Positions 45,278 through 56,102 of a stretch of 64,000 nucleotides of DNA are shown piece after piece. Position 1 is the first letter of the stretch. Every line of letters starts with the position of its first letter. The position numbers were made by a program, and so were the translations under genes. The stretch covers positions 62,001 to 126,000 of the forward strand of contig NZ_FWZX01000004.1 of assembly GCF_900177295.1 (NCBI RefSeq), in the 5' to 3' direction. Source of the DNA: Tistlia consotensis USBA 355. Lineage in GTDB: Bacteria; Pseudomonadota; Alphaproteobacteria; Kiloniellales; DSM-21159. Below the pieces are notes generated by a model. That model saw nothing but the letters and a program-made list of their open reading frames with translations. It did no database searches and was not told where the DNA came from.

Positions 45278-45636
45278 AGGCGCACCGGATCGGCGTCGGG
45301 CGGCAGGATCTCGCCGAGCTTACGGCAGGTGCCGAGGGCGCAGAGCGTCCAGTCGCCGACGTTCGGCGCCGGCGAGCGGCGCAGGATCACCTCCCTGCGC
45401 TCGCCCTGCTCGGGCGTCCAGCGGTAGAAGCCGTCGAGCAGCCTGGCCTCGGGCGGCGGGTCCATGCCGGCCCCGGAGCCCTTGACCCGCGACTCGACGA
45501 CGACCAGCCGGTCGCCCTCGACCCGCCAGTCCTCCTCCCAGGGAATCCGCTCGACCGTGTGCATCCAGGCGAGCGTGAAGGCGGTCGCGGCGATCCTGGC
45601 GACAACCCCGCCGCCGGCCAGGCAGAGCACACTCAT
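45262..45636 (-). CDS. DUF1850 protein associated with the TRAP-TAXI transporter
   Basis: This 124-residue protein has an N-terminal hydrophobic signal-like segment and the DUF1850 pattern with HTVERIPWEEDWRV, SRVKGSGAGMDPP and a Cys-containing C terminus (LCALGTCRKL, LYPCE). DUF1850 genes typically sit beside fused TRAP permeases of the TAXI type, as here (10-base gap). Its exact function is unknown; it is probably periplasmic. The 3' end overlaps ogt on the other strand. Confidence 0.8.
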   Translation of the reverse strand: MSVLCLAGGGVVARIAATAFTLAWMHTVERIPWEEDWRVEGDRLVVVESRVKGSGAGMDPPPEARLLDGFYRWTPEQGERREVILRRSPAPNVGDWTLCALGTCRKLGEILPPDADPVRLYPCE

Positions 45637-45646
45637 GCGTGCTGTC

Positions 45647-47746
<2,100 letters not shown>

Positions 47747-47862
47747 GGCGTTCTGTTTCCTGGGCTCCGAAAGAGCGGCCCGAAACGGACCGACCCGGCC
47801 GCTCCCGCCCGGCGGGGACGACCGGGTCGCTGCCCTTGCCGATCAGGCCCGGAGGCGGTGCC

Positions 47863-48810
47863 TCACAGCAGGCCCTTTTCCTTGTAGAAGCGCTCCGCAC
47901 CCGGGTGCAGCGGCACCGGCGAGTCGGTCGCCGCCTTGTCGAGCTTGATCGCCTTGGCGGCCGAGTGGGCGGCCACCAGGTCGCCCAGGTGCTCGAACAG
48001 CGCCTTGGTCATCTGGTAGACCGTCTCCTCGTCGAGGTCGGAGCGGGTCACCAGGTAGTTGATCACCGAGGCGGTCTTCACGTCGGCGTCCTGCCCGTCG
48101 TAGGTCCCGGCCGGGATCACCGCCGCGCGGTAGGGCGCGCCGATCTTCTCGACGACCTCGGCAGGCACCTCGACCACGGTGATCGGGATCGAGCTGGCGA
48201 GATCGCGCAGCGAGGCGACGCCGAGACCGGCCGACTGCAGGGTGGCGTCGAGCTGGCGGTTCTTCATCAGGTCCACCGACTCGGCGAAGGGCAGGTACTC
48301 GACCTTGCCGAGGTCGCCGTAGCCGATGCCGGCCGCGCCGAGGATGGTGCGGGCGTTGAGCTCGGTGCCGGACTTCGGCGCGCCGACCGACAGTCGCTTG
48401 CCCTTCAGGTCGGCCAGCGTCTTGATGCCGGACTCCCTGGAGGCGACGATCTGGACGTAGTTCGGATAGATCGCGGCGATCGTGCGCAGCTTGTCGAGCT
48501 TCTTCGGAAAGCCGACCTCCGCGTTGCCCTGCCAGGCGTTGAGCAGGGAGTCGCCGAGCGTGAAGGCGACCTCGCCGCGGCCGGCCTGGATCAGGTTGAG
48601 GTTCTCGACCGATGCCTTCGTCGACTGGACCGACGGGCGGGCCCCCGGCACGGCGCCGGCGTAGATCTTCTCGAGCGCGACGCCCAGCGGGTAGTAGACG
48701 CCCGCCTGACCGCCGGTCAGGATGTTGATGAAGGTATCGGCGTGAGCCGCGGTGGACACCGCCGCGGCCACGACCGCGGCCGCAAGAGCAAGCCCCGGAC
48801 GGCGAAGCAT
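47863..48810 (-). CDS. TAXI-family TRAP transporter solute-binding protein
   Basis: This 315-residue periplasmic protein has a signal peptide ending in AHA and opens with the TAXI pattern NILTGGQAGVYYPLG. Later motifs are VQSTKASVENLNLIQAGR and GKRLSVGAPKSGTELNA, followed by a second lobe ending EHLGDLVAAH. It feeds the fused permease downstream. ATG 48810 is chosen because AGGGAGG precedes it; the longer frame from 48831 lacks a ribosome-binding site. A TATAAA on the minus strand (48848-48843) could be its -10. The ligand is unknown; relatives bind glutamate-like compounds. Confidence 0.92.
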   Translation of the reverse strand: MLRRPGLALAAAVVAAAVSTAAHADTFINILTGGQAGVYYPLGVALEKIYAGAVPGARPSVQSTKASVENLNLIQAGRGEVAFTLGDSLLNAWQGNAEVGFPKKLDKLRTIAAIYPNYVQIVASRESGIKTLADLKGKRLSVGAPKSGTELNARTILGAAGIGYGDLGKVEYLPFAESVDLMKNRQLDATLQSAGLGVASLRDLASSIPITVVEVPAEVVEKIGAPYRAAVIPAGTYDGQDADVKTASVINYLVTRSDLDEETVYQMTKALFEHLGDLVAAHSAAKAIKLDKAATDSPVPLHPGAERFYKEKGLL

Positions 48811-48924
48811 GGATTCCTCCCTCTGTGTCAATCCGTCGCGGATTTATAGGGCAGGAACCGGCGAGTCACATCGCGAATTTTTCGCCGCCCCGCCCCGCCT
48901 TCGAGGCGGCCCCGGAAGCCGGCC

Positions 48925-49392
48925 TCAGCCGCCGTGGGAGCGCAGCACGAAGACCGAGCAGGGGGCGTTCTGGGCGACGTGGGCGGCGTTCGGCCCGATC
49001 AGGTAGTCGAGCATCTCGGGCCGGTGCGATTCCATGACGATCAGGTCGGCCCGGCGCTCCGCCGCGCAGGCCAGGACCTCGTGCCCGATGCTGCCGAAGC
49101 GGACCTCGCGCGCGATCTCGACGCCGCCCGCCCCCGTGCCCGCCCCCGTGCCCGGCGCCGCGCCCCCGGCCTCGGCGGCGATCGCCGCGAGCTTGCGCTC
49201 CGCGTCACCGGCCAGCTGCTCCAGCTGGAAGGGAAAGTAGACGCCCTCGAACATCGCCTTCAGCTCGCGCACGACGGTGACCAGGGCAACCCGCGCGCCG
49301 CCGGGCTCGGCGAGCGCCAGCGCCTGGGGCAGGGCGAAGCGCCAGCTGCTCGGCTGCGCGATGTCGACCGGAACGATGATGGACCTGTACAT
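48925..49392 (-). CDS. Universal stress protein, UspA family
   Basis: This 155-residue single-domain USP begins MYRSIIVPVDIAQPSS and ends with APCSVFVLRSHGG. The ATP-binding pattern is incomplete: the usual GxxGxxx loop reads HRPEMLDYLIGPNAAHVAQNAP, with GPNA instead of GSVA. A short GTGAGTGAG insert from two 12-base repeats lies in the middle. It follows the P-type ATPase by 50 bases and precedes the TAXI gene, so it may belong to either unit. Confidence 0.87.
   Translation of the reverse strand: MYRSIIVPVDIAQPSSWRFALPQALALAEPGGARVALVTVVRELKAMFEGVYFPFQLEQLAGDAERKLAAIAAEAGGAAPGTGAGTGAGGVEIAREVRFGSIGHEVLACAAERRADLIVMESHRPEMLDYLIGPNAAHVAQNAPCSVFVLRSHGG
49129..49152 (-). repeat. In-frame tandem repeat, 12 bases x2, in the USP gene
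   Basis: CGCCCCCGTGCC occurs twice in a row on the plus strand, encoding the GTGAGTGAG stretch of the universal stress protein. Confidence 0.8.
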
Positions 49393-49442
49393 GCCGCCCC
49401 CTCCCTCCGAGCCCCGCCCTCCGGCGCCTGCCGCCGCCGCGC

Positions 49443-51944
49443 TCACAGCGACCGCCGCAGGCAGGCGGCGACGGCCAGCGCCGCCAGGCCCGCGACCACG
49501 GCGGCCGCGGCCGCGAGCCCCCAGTCCGCCAGATGCAGCGGGCTGAGATGCACCAGCCGGGCCAGCGCCGGCACCTGGACCAGCAGCCCGAGGCTCGCGA
49601 GGCTCGCCGATACCACGATCGCGGCGATCCTGGTAGCGGGGCCGCCGAGCACGACGGTGACGGCCGCGCCCGCCGCGATCAGCGCGCCGAGCGCCATCGC
49701 CCGGGCATGGCCGACGTCCTGCGCCGGTCCCAGCGCCCGCTCGAAGCCGAACGTCACGATCAGCGCCAGCGCCAGGCCGCCGAGGCCGAGGGCGAGCCAG
49801 GTCGCCGGGCCGAAGAAGCGCGGCCGGCGCTGGCGCGCGGTCGGCAGCAGCCGGCCGGACCCGGGCCGCTGCTGGAACACCAGCATCGCGGTCGGGTGGA
49901 TGATCAGCTCCAGCCAGACGATGTGGATCGGCAGGTAGAGCAGCGGATGGCCGATCAGCGGCACCAGCGCCGCGCTGAGCACCAGCGGGATATGGATCAG
50001 CAGCAGGTAGGCGAAGGACAGCTGCAGGTTCAGGAACAGCTGGCGGCCCTCGGCGACAGCCCGGACGATGGTGCGGAAGTTGTCGTCGAGCAGCACGATC
50101 GCCGCGACCTCGCGCGCGCTCTGGGTGCCGCGCTCGCCCATCGCGATGCCGATGTCGGCGGCCTGCAGTGCCGGCACGTCGTTGACCCCGTCCCCGGTCA
50201 CCGCGACGATCTCGCCGGCCCGCTGCAGCGCCTGCACCAGCGCCAGCTTCTGCGCCGGAGCGGCTCGGGCGACGACGTCGGCCGCCGCCAGCAGGGCGCC
50301 GGCCGGCGCACCCCCGGCGGCGTCGAGCGTGGCGGCGTCGAACGCGGCGGCGTCGAACGCGTCGGCCCCGACCACCGTCGGGCGATCGCCGCCCAGGCCG
50401 ATCTCGCGGGCGATCGCCTCGGCCGTCGCCGGATGGTCGCCGGTCACCATGACCACGCGGATGCCGGCCCGACGGCAGTCGTCCACCGCCTCCCGCACGC
50501 CCTCGCGCAGCCGGTCCTCGAAGGCCAGCAGGCCGGCCAGGCGGTAGCCGGCTTCGGGCTCGGCCTCCGCCGGTTCGCCGGCGCGGAGCGGCCGGCTCGC
50601 GCAGGCGATGACCTTGTGCCCGGTGGTCGCGTAGGCGGTCACCCGCTCCCGCCAGGCCGCGAGCGCCGCCGGCGGGTCGGCGCAGCGCTCGAACACCGTC
50701 TCTGGCGCGCCCTTGACGACCGCGAGGCACGTGCCGTCGGGCAGGCGCAGGACGGCGGTCTCGCGGCGCCGCTGCTCGGTGAAGGCGAAGCCGGCGAGCC
50801 GCTGCGCCGCGACGCCCGGCGACGCCGTCGCGAGCAGCGCGGCGTCGAGCGGATCGCCGCTGTCGGCGCGCGCCGCCAGCGCGGCGAGGCCGACCAGGCG
50901 CTCCACCGTCAGGTCCTCGGCCGGCACGGCATGGGACAGCTCCAGGCGGCCCTCGGTCAGGGTGCCGGTCTTGTCGGAGCAGATGCAGGTGACCCGGCCG
51001 ACGTTCTCGACGGCGACGGCGCGGCGGACCAGCGCCTGGCGCCGTGCCAGGCGATAGACGCCGACTCCGAGGAAGACGGTGAAGACCACCGGAAACTCCT
51101 CGGGCAGGGCCGCAACCCCCAGGGTGACGGCGCTGATCAGCGCGTCGACGAGGCCGTGGCCCTGGACCAGGCGGATCGCCGCGAGCAGGGTGCAGAAGGC
51201 CAGGGCCGCGGCCAGCATGACCGTGACCAGCCGGCCGATCGCCTGCTGCAGCGGCGTGCGCGCATGGCTGCCGGCGAGCGCCGAGCGGACGATCTCGCCG
51301 TAGAGCGTGCTGCCGCCCGTGTAGGCGACGCGCAGCGTCGCACGGCCGGCCAGCAGCCGGGTGCCGGCGAAGCCCCAATGGGCCGCCGCAGCCTCGCCGG
51401 GGAGCCCGGCCTCGGCCGGCAGGGGCCGCTTGCGCATCGGGGCCGCCTCGCCGGTCAGGCTCGATTCGTCGACCTGCAGCCCCGCGCCGGAGACGACGAG
51501 GCCGTCGGCCGGGAAGGCCTCGGCCGGCGCCACCTCGACGAGGTCCCCCGGCACCAGCTCCCGGGCCGGCACGACCCGGAAGCCGCCGTCGCGCCGCACC
51601 GTCGCGCTGGCGGCGAGCCGGCTCGCCAACCCTTCGGTCGAGGCCCGGGTGCGCCGGTGCAGATAGGCGTCCATGCCGGCGAGCGGCAGCAGGGCGGCCG
51701 CCAGGACCGCCGCCTCGACATAGTCGCCGAGCAGGGCGAACAGCAGCGCGACGCCGACCAGGAACCAGATCATCGGATCGCGCGCGGTGTCGCGGAGCAG
51801 GTCGCGCCAGCCGCCGGGCGGGGCCTCCAGGATGTCGTTGCTGCCGAAGCGGGCGCGCCGCTCCGCGGCCTCCGCCTCGGAAAGGCCGCGGTCGGAGGCC
51901 AGCAGGTCGGCCAGCCGGTCGGCGGGAAGAGGACGGCTCGGCAT
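49443..51944 (-). CDS. P-type cation-transporting ATPase (P2/P3-like)
   Basis: This 833-residue pump has the cation-ATPase N-terminal domain (GLSEAEAAERRARFGSN), TGEA in the actuator domain, the helix-4 PEEFP motif, the phosphorylated CSDKTGTLTEG, KGAPETV in the nucleotide domain and TGDGVNDVPAL. About eight to ten membrane helices are visible, the last ones after residue 650. The PEEFP motif resembles Ca-type or orphan P-type pumps; the ion cannot be fixed. Insertions FDAAAFDAATLDAA come from a 15-base tandem repeat. ATG 51944 fits the N-terminal domain. Divergent from the Na/Pi cotransporter across 277 bases in which I see no gene. Confidence 0.9.
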   Translation of the reverse strand: MPSRPLPADRLADLLASDRGLSEAEAAERRARFGSNDILEAPPGGWRDLLRDTARDPMIWFLVGVALLFALLGDYVEAAVLAAALLPLAGMDAYLHRRTRASTEGLASRLAASATVRRDGGFRVVPARELVPGDLVEVAPAEAFPADGLVVSGAGLQVDESSLTGEAAPMRKRPLPAEAGLPGEAAAAHWGFAGTRLLAGRATLRVAYTGGSTLYGEIVRSALAGSHARTPLQQAIGRLVTVMLAAALAFCTLLAAIRLVQGHGLVDALISAVTLGVAALPEEFPVVFTVFLGVGVYRLARRQALVRRAVAVENVGRVTCICSDKTGTLTEGRLELSHAVPAEDLTVERLVGLAALAARADSGDPLDAALLATASPGVAAQRLAGFAFTEQRRRETAVLRLPDGTCLAVVKGAPETVFERCADPPAALAAWRERVTAYATTGHKVIACASRPLRAGEPAEAEPEAGYRLAGLLAFEDRLREGVREAVDDCRRAGIRVVMVTGDHPATAEAIAREIGLGGDRPTVVGADAFDAAAFDAATLDAAGGAPAGALLAAADVVARAAPAQKLALVQALQRAGEIVAVTGDGVNDVPALQAADIGIAMGERGTQSAREVAAIVLLDDNFRTIVRAVAEGRQLFLNLQLSFAYLLLIHIPLVLSAALVPLIGHPLLYLPIHIVWLELIIHPTAMLVFQQRPGSGRLLPTARQRRPRFFGPATWLALGLGGLALALIVTFGFERALGPAQDVGHARAMALGALIAAGAAVTVVLGGPATRIAAIVVSASLASLGLLVQVPALARLVHLSPLHLADWGLAAAAAVVAGLAALAVAACLRRSL
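50316..50360 (-). repeat. In-frame tandem repeat, 15 bases x3, in the P-type ATPase gene
   Basis: GGCGGCGTCGARCGY is present three times in a row, encoding the repeated FDAA/LDAA unit of the ATPase, in the loop before the GDGVND hinge. Confidence 0.85.
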
Positions 51945-52221
51945 GGCGGCGCTCGCTCTCGGCGGGTCTCGAGGCTTCCCTCTGGGCTTCGCGCCGACAG
52001 TGTCCGCCGGGCGCGGCCGCACGGCAATCGCGGAGCGGCGCGGCCGCATCCGGCCATTTTCCTTGCGCCACTCCTCCCGATGCGGTCTTTTCGCCGCGGC
52101 GCGAAAGGTCGCGTTCCCGCGGCGGGCCGCGCCGATCGGTCGGCGGCGCGCGAAAACCGGAAGACAGCAGGGGTCCTTCGCTCTTGAGGCGCGCTGATCT
52201 CCCCCCTGGGGCCGCTCGGTC

Positions 52222-53904
52222 ATGATTCTCGTCTGGGCACAGGCCATCGCCGGGCTCGGCCTGTTCTTTGCCGGCATGGAGCTGCTGTCGGGCAACCTGC
52301 GCAGCCTGACCAGCCGGCGGTTCCAGCGCGCCGTCGCGGCCTGGACGGCGACGCCCTGGCAGGGCTTCCTCTGGGGCGTGCTGGCCGGGGCGGCGACCCA
52401 GAACACGACGGTCGTCACCTTCATCGTCGTCGGCCTGATCGTCGCCCGCACCATCGACGTCGCGCGCGGCCTGCCGATCATCCTCGGCTGCAACGTCGGC
52501 ATCAGCACCCTGCTGTTCATCGTCTCGCTCGACGTCGGGCCAGCGGTGCTGCTGCTGGTCGGCCTGATCGGCATCGCCGTCTCCCTGCACCGTCTGCAGA
52601 ACTGGCACACCGTGCTCTGGGCCCTGTTCGGCGCCGCGCTGCTGTTCGTCGGCCTCGACTTCATCAAGACCGGCATGGCGCCGCTCGCCGAGACCGACCT
52701 GGTGCGCAGCGCGATCGAGGCGACGGCCGGCTCCTACCTGCCGGCCTTCCTGATCGGCGCGGCGCTGACCGTCGCGGTGCAGTCGTCGATCGCCATCTCG
52801 GTGCTCGCGATGTCGCTGACCGTGACCGGGCTGCTGGGCTTCGAGACGGCGGTCGTCGTGACCTTCGGCGCGAACTTCGGCGCCGGCCTCAAGACGCTGC
52901 TGCTGTCCTGGAAGCTGCGCGGCGAGGCCCGCCAGCTCGCCTCCTTCCAGGTCGCCTTCAAGGCCGTCGGCTGCCTGATCTTCCTGCCGCTGTTCTTCGT
53001 CGAGCTGGCCACCCGCTGGCCGCTGGTCCTGTCGCTGCTCGAGTGGATCAGCCCGCGGCCCGCGCAGGACGTCGCCTGGATCTACCTGCTGTTCAACTGC
53101 GTCACCGCGCTGACCCTGCTGCCGCTGCTGCGGCCCGCGGCGGCGCTGCTGGCGCGGCTCTGGCCGCGCACCCCCGACGAGGACGCGGCCCGGCCGGCCT
53201 TCATCGGCGACTTCGCCCTCGAGGATCCGGACCTGGCGATGGACCTCCTGGCCCGCGAGCAGCATCGCGTCTTCCAGGCCGTCGCCGGCCTGCTGGACCC
53301 CCTGGTCGACGACGGTCCGCAGGGCAGGGGCGGAACCGGGGGCGGGGGCGGAACCGGGGGCGGGATCATGGCTGCGCCGAAGAGCACAGCCGCGCCGCGC
53401 CAGGTGCTGCGCGCGACCGCGGGCTTCCTGGAGGACCTCGGCGGCCGGCCGCTGACCGCCCGCCAGTACGGTCGCCTCTACGGCCAGCTCGACGACCAGG
53501 ACCACCTCGCCGGCCTGCTCGCCGACGTCGACCGCTTCGCCGGGACCCTCGGCCAGCTCGCCGCCGACGAGCGCGGCCGGGCGCTCGGCGAGCTCCTGGC
53601 CCACGCGCTGCACGCGGCGCTGCAGTCCTGCGCCGACGCCCTGGCGCCCGAGGCCGACGCGGAGAGCCTCGCCACGGCCATCGCGCTCAGCGGCGAGCGC
53701 GGACCGGTGCTGCGCGGCGTTCGCGAGGCCTATGTCGGCGACGGGGGCGACACGGTCCGGCCGGAGCTGGCGACGGGCATGCTGGCGGCCTTCTCGCAGT
53801 TCGAGCGAATCCTCTGGCAGGTCCATGCCATGGTCGCCCGTCGGGCCCAGGCGACGATGGAAGGCGGCGCGGTGGCGGAAGCGGCGGCGCTGGCCGCCGA
53901 GTGA
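52222..53904 (+). CDS. Na/Pi cotransporter family protein with C-terminal PhoU-like region
   Basis: This 560-residue protein has a membrane half (residues 1-320, two inverted repeats) and a cytoplasmic helical half. The second repeat has VQSSIAISV, as expected for the QSSS-type substrate motif; the first reads TQNTTVVTF, with the Ser residues replaced. The C-terminal half resembles PhoU-type helices and holds a Gly-rich insert from an 18-base repeat. It would import phosphate or act in phosphate homeostasis. ATG 52222, transcribed divergently from the P-type ATPase. Confidence 0.87.
   Translation: MILVWAQAIAGLGLFFAGMELLSGNLRSLTSRRFQRAVAAWTATPWQGFLWGVLAGAATQNTTVVTFIVVGLIVARTIDVARGLPIILGCNVGISTLLFIVSLDVGPAVLLLVGLIGIAVSLHRLQNWHTVLWALFGAALLFVGLDFIKTGMAPLAETDLVRSAIEATAGSYLPAFLIGAALTVAVQSSIAISVLAMSLTVTGLLGFETAVVVTFGANFGAGLKTLLLSWKLRGEARQLASFQVAFKAVGCLIFLPLFFVELATRWPLVLSLLEWISPRPAQDVAWIYLLFNCVTALTLLPLLRPAAALLARLWPRTPDEDAARPAFIGDFALEDPDLAMDLLAREQHRVFQAVAGLLDPLVDDGPQGRGGTGGGGGTGGGIMAAPKSTAAPRQVLRATAGFLEDLGGRPLTARQYGRLYGQLDDQDHLAGLLADVDRFAGTLGQLAADERGRALGELLAHALHAALQSCADALAPEADAESLATAIALSGERGPVLRGVREAYVGDGGDTVRPELATGMLAAFSQFERILWQVHAMVARRAQATMEGGAVAEAAALAAE
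53331..53364 (+). repeat. In-frame tandem repeat, 18 bases x1.9, in the Na/Pi gene
   Basis: CGGAACCGGGGGCGGGGG is followed by a second, nearly complete copy, encoding GTGGGGGTGGG between the PhoU-like helices. Confidence 0.8.
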
Positions 53905-54006
53905 TTTCCGGCCACCGATCGGCGAGGCGTCGGAAAGACCGGGCCGCGCTCGATGGCGACGACCGCGACGGCGTCGTTCCGCCGCCGGACGGCTCCCTCA
54001 ATCCCG

Positions 54007-54035
54007 TTGACCGGACCGATGACCCCACTCACTAT
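54007..54035 (+). promoter_or_regulatory. Possible sigma-70 promoter of the acyltransferase-3 gene
   Basis: TTGACC at 54007-54012 and CACTAT at 54030-54035 are spaced by 17 bases, 36 bases upstream of the ATG at 54072. The region is less GC-rich than its surroundings. Confidence 0.45.
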
Positions 54036-54071
54036 GGGTTCGAACCGCCAAGCCTTTGATCATATTGAGAA

Positions 54072-55235
54072 ATGATACAGGACCATTTGCCTGTCAGCCG
54101 TCGACGACTGGCCTATCTCGAGTGCGCGCGCGGCGTGGCCTCCGTCATCGTCATCCTTCATCATTTCTTCCTGGCCTTTTACCCTTCCGTCAAAGCGCCC
54201 GTCTCGAGCGGAGGGCTGAAGTTCACGCCGCTGTATCTCTTCATGAACGGCGAGGGCGTCGTCGCCTTCTTTTTCGTGCTTTCCGGCTTTGTCCTGACCG
54301 TCAAGCTCCATCAAGGCTTCTCACTCGAGGCGCTGCTTTCCTCGATCGTGAAGCGGCTGCCGAGACTGGCCGTGCCGGTCGGCGCAAGCGTGATCCTCGG
54401 GTTCCTGGTGCTCCGGTTCACGGGGGACCAGTACGCGCTGGCCGCGAGCCTCAACCGGTCGGCGTGGCTCCAGAGCTTCGGCAACGCTCACTTCCCGCTG
54501 AGCTTCGAGCCCTCCCTTCCGGACGCCCTCCGGCAGTCGCTGGTCGTGTTCCTGAGGCCCTACGATTTCTATTACAACTCGAACCTGTGGACGATGGGTC
54601 CCGAGTTCTACGGAAGCATGGTCGCTTTTCTGATCGTGGCCTTGACCGGCTTGTTCAAGGCGCGCAGAGGCCTTCTTGCTGCCGTCGCCCATGGCGGCCT
54701 CGTCATTGCATTCCTGGTCTTCTTTCCGCCCCTGGTGCCGTTCTTCGCCGGTTCCTATCTCGCCTTCCTCTGGGCGAACAGGAAGACCGCGCTGGAGATT
54801 TCGGCCGCGCCGACCATGGCGCTGCTGATCGGCGGAGCGCTGGGACTCTCCTTCGCGAATTGGGTCGTCAATACCCTGGCGTCGCTGTCCTTCATGATCG
54901 CGCTGCTGGGCAATCGCGCACTGGCCGGGCATCTGTCCGGCCGGCTCGCAGCGCTCCTGGGCATGCTTTCCTTTCCGCTCTATCTGGTCCACGCACCGGT
55001 CATCCTGTCGGCATCGAGCTTCGTCTATGTGCAGCTGTCGGCGGCCGGAGCTCCGGATCCCGCGGTCGGCCTGCTGACGCTGGCGGCGACGCTCCTCGCC
55101 TCGGGCCTCGTCTGCATTCCCTTCGTCTTCCTGGATTCCTCCTGGGCCGGCTGGCTGAACGCGGCGGTCAGGAGGCTGGTCGGCAGCGTCTTGGCGGCCT
55201 GCCGCAACCGTGCGGCGGCCCATCCGACGCGATAG
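54072..55235 (+). CDS. Acyltransferase-3 family membrane protein (OafA/YrhL-like)
   Basis: This 387-residue protein has about ten hydrophobic segments and the family N terminus RLAYLECARGVASVIVILHHF, whose His and Arg are conserved in O-acetyltransferases of surface sugars. FFFVLSGFVLT and SFPLYLVHAPVIL are also typical. It would acetylate an O-antigen or exopolysaccharide, or act on another acceptor. Codon use contains more A/T at third positions than its neighbours, and no operon partner is present, which suggests lateral acquisition. It lies upstream of the tRNA-Ser gene by about 700 bases. Confidence 0.9.
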   Translation: MIQDHLPVSRRRLAYLECARGVASVIVILHHFFLAFYPSVKAPVSSGGLKFTPLYLFMNGEGVVAFFFVLSGFVLTVKLHQGFSLEALLSSIVKRLPRLAVPVGASVILGFLVLRFTGDQYALAASLNRSAWLQSFGNAHFPLSFEPSLPDALRQSLVVFLRPYDFYYNSNLWTMGPEFYGSMVAFLIVALTGLFKARRGLLAAVAHGGLVIAFLVFFPPLVPFFAGSYLAFLWANRKTALEISAAPTMALLIGGALGLSFANWVVNTLASLSFMIALLGNRALAGHLSGRLAALLGMLSFPLYLVHAPVILSASSFVYVQLSAAGAPDPAVGLLTLAATLLASGLVCIPFVFLDSSWAGWLNAAVRRLVGSVLAACRNRAAAHPTR

Positions 55236-55460
55236 CGGCGGCGAGCGTCGCGGCCAGGCCGAGAGATTTCTCCCGGATCGTGGTCGATCTCTCTGTTACA
55301 TCTGGATAGAAGGCCGCGGCGGGCGAGACGCGGCGCAGCCGGCCCCAGGGCGGGAAAGGAAGAGGCACGGCGGCGAAGGTCGGGGCGAAGGTCGGGGCGA
55401 ACGGCATCGCCGGCAATGCCCGCCGGCCGGCCCGGCGTGGACGGGAGGCGCCGCCGCGCG

Positions 55461-55730
55461 TCACTTCAACTGGCTGTCCTTCGAGCCGCGACGGTTGATG
55501 CCGCCCCGCGCAGCAGCCTGCGCGTCGCGCTCGCCCTGGCAGTCGATGCAGAGCCGAACGCCCGGGATCGCCTTACGGCGCGCCTCGGGAATCGGCTCCT
55601 CGCACTCCGCGCAGTGGGTCAGGCCCGGCCCCCCTGCGGCCCGCGTCGCCCGCAGGCGCTCCAGCTCCTCCGCGATCGAGGCCTCGATCTGCTCGTTCAC
55701 CGCGCCGTCGCGCGCCCAGCCTCCGGCCAT
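55461..55730 (-). CDS. DksA/TraR-type C4 zinc-finger protein
   Basis: This 89-residue protein has four Cys in CAECEEPIPEARR and CIDCQGE, the TraR/DksA zinc finger, and a short N-terminal helix AVNEQIEASIAEELERLR. It lacks the long coiled coil and acidic tip of true DksA, like the YbiI group. ATG 55730 is preceded by AGGAG at a good distance; GTG 55739 overlaps that site and is unlikely. Function is probably transcription-related, but unproven. Confidence 0.85.
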   Translation of the reverse strand: MAGGWARDGAVNEQIEASIAEELERLRATRAAGGPGLTHCAECEEPIPEARRKAIPGVRLCIDCQGERDAQAAARGGINRRGSKDSQLK

Positions 55731-55922
55731 GCTCAGCACTCCTGTCGGATCCGACTCTAGGGCGAGAAGCTACGGCCGGTCAAAGCCGGGCCCTGCCCGC
55801 CCGGCAGGCACGCCGGCGCGGCGCCTGGAAGCGGCGGGTATCGGCGGCGTTCGGGTGGTCAGCGGCGGCCACTTCCGCGGGTTCGCCGGAAAGGGTTCGC
55901 CGGAAACATGATTTGGGCAGGA

Positions 55923-56011
55923 TGGCGGAGGGGGTGGGATTCGAACCCACGGTACCCAGAAGGCACACTCGATTTCGAGTCGAGCCCGATCGACCACTCC
56001 GGCACCCCTCC
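55923..56011 (-). tRNA. tRNA-Ser (anticodon CGA, codon UCG)
   Basis: Read on the minus strand, the 5' end GGAGGGG pairs with CCCCUCC near the 3' end, followed by discriminator G and an encoded CCA. The D arm contains GCCGGAGUGGUCGAUCGGG, the anticodon stem CUCGA/UCGAG carries loop CUCGAAA, the variable arm is long as in class II tRNAs, and the T arm has GGUUCGAAUCC. Total length is 89 bases including CCA. Confidence 0.95.
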
Positions 56012-56102
56012 GCCGGGGTCGAAGGGCGCGGACACTAGCCCAAGGCAAGAAGCCCGGCAAGCCCCGGAAAACGCCGCCCGACGGCCGTCCCGTCCGGCCG
56101 GC

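Noticed and set aside
48925-53826. Very long minus-strand frame across the P-type ATPase and Na/Pi genes
   Set aside because: It is an artefact of high GC: only its last part, the USP, shows family motifs; the rest has low-complexity Arg/Ala/Pro sequence and opposes real genes.
54036-54050. GGGTTCGAACC resembling a tRNA T-arm
   Set aside because: No acceptor stem or anticodon arm is around it; only nine bases match the tRNA-Ser at 55923-56011, too short to call an attachment site.
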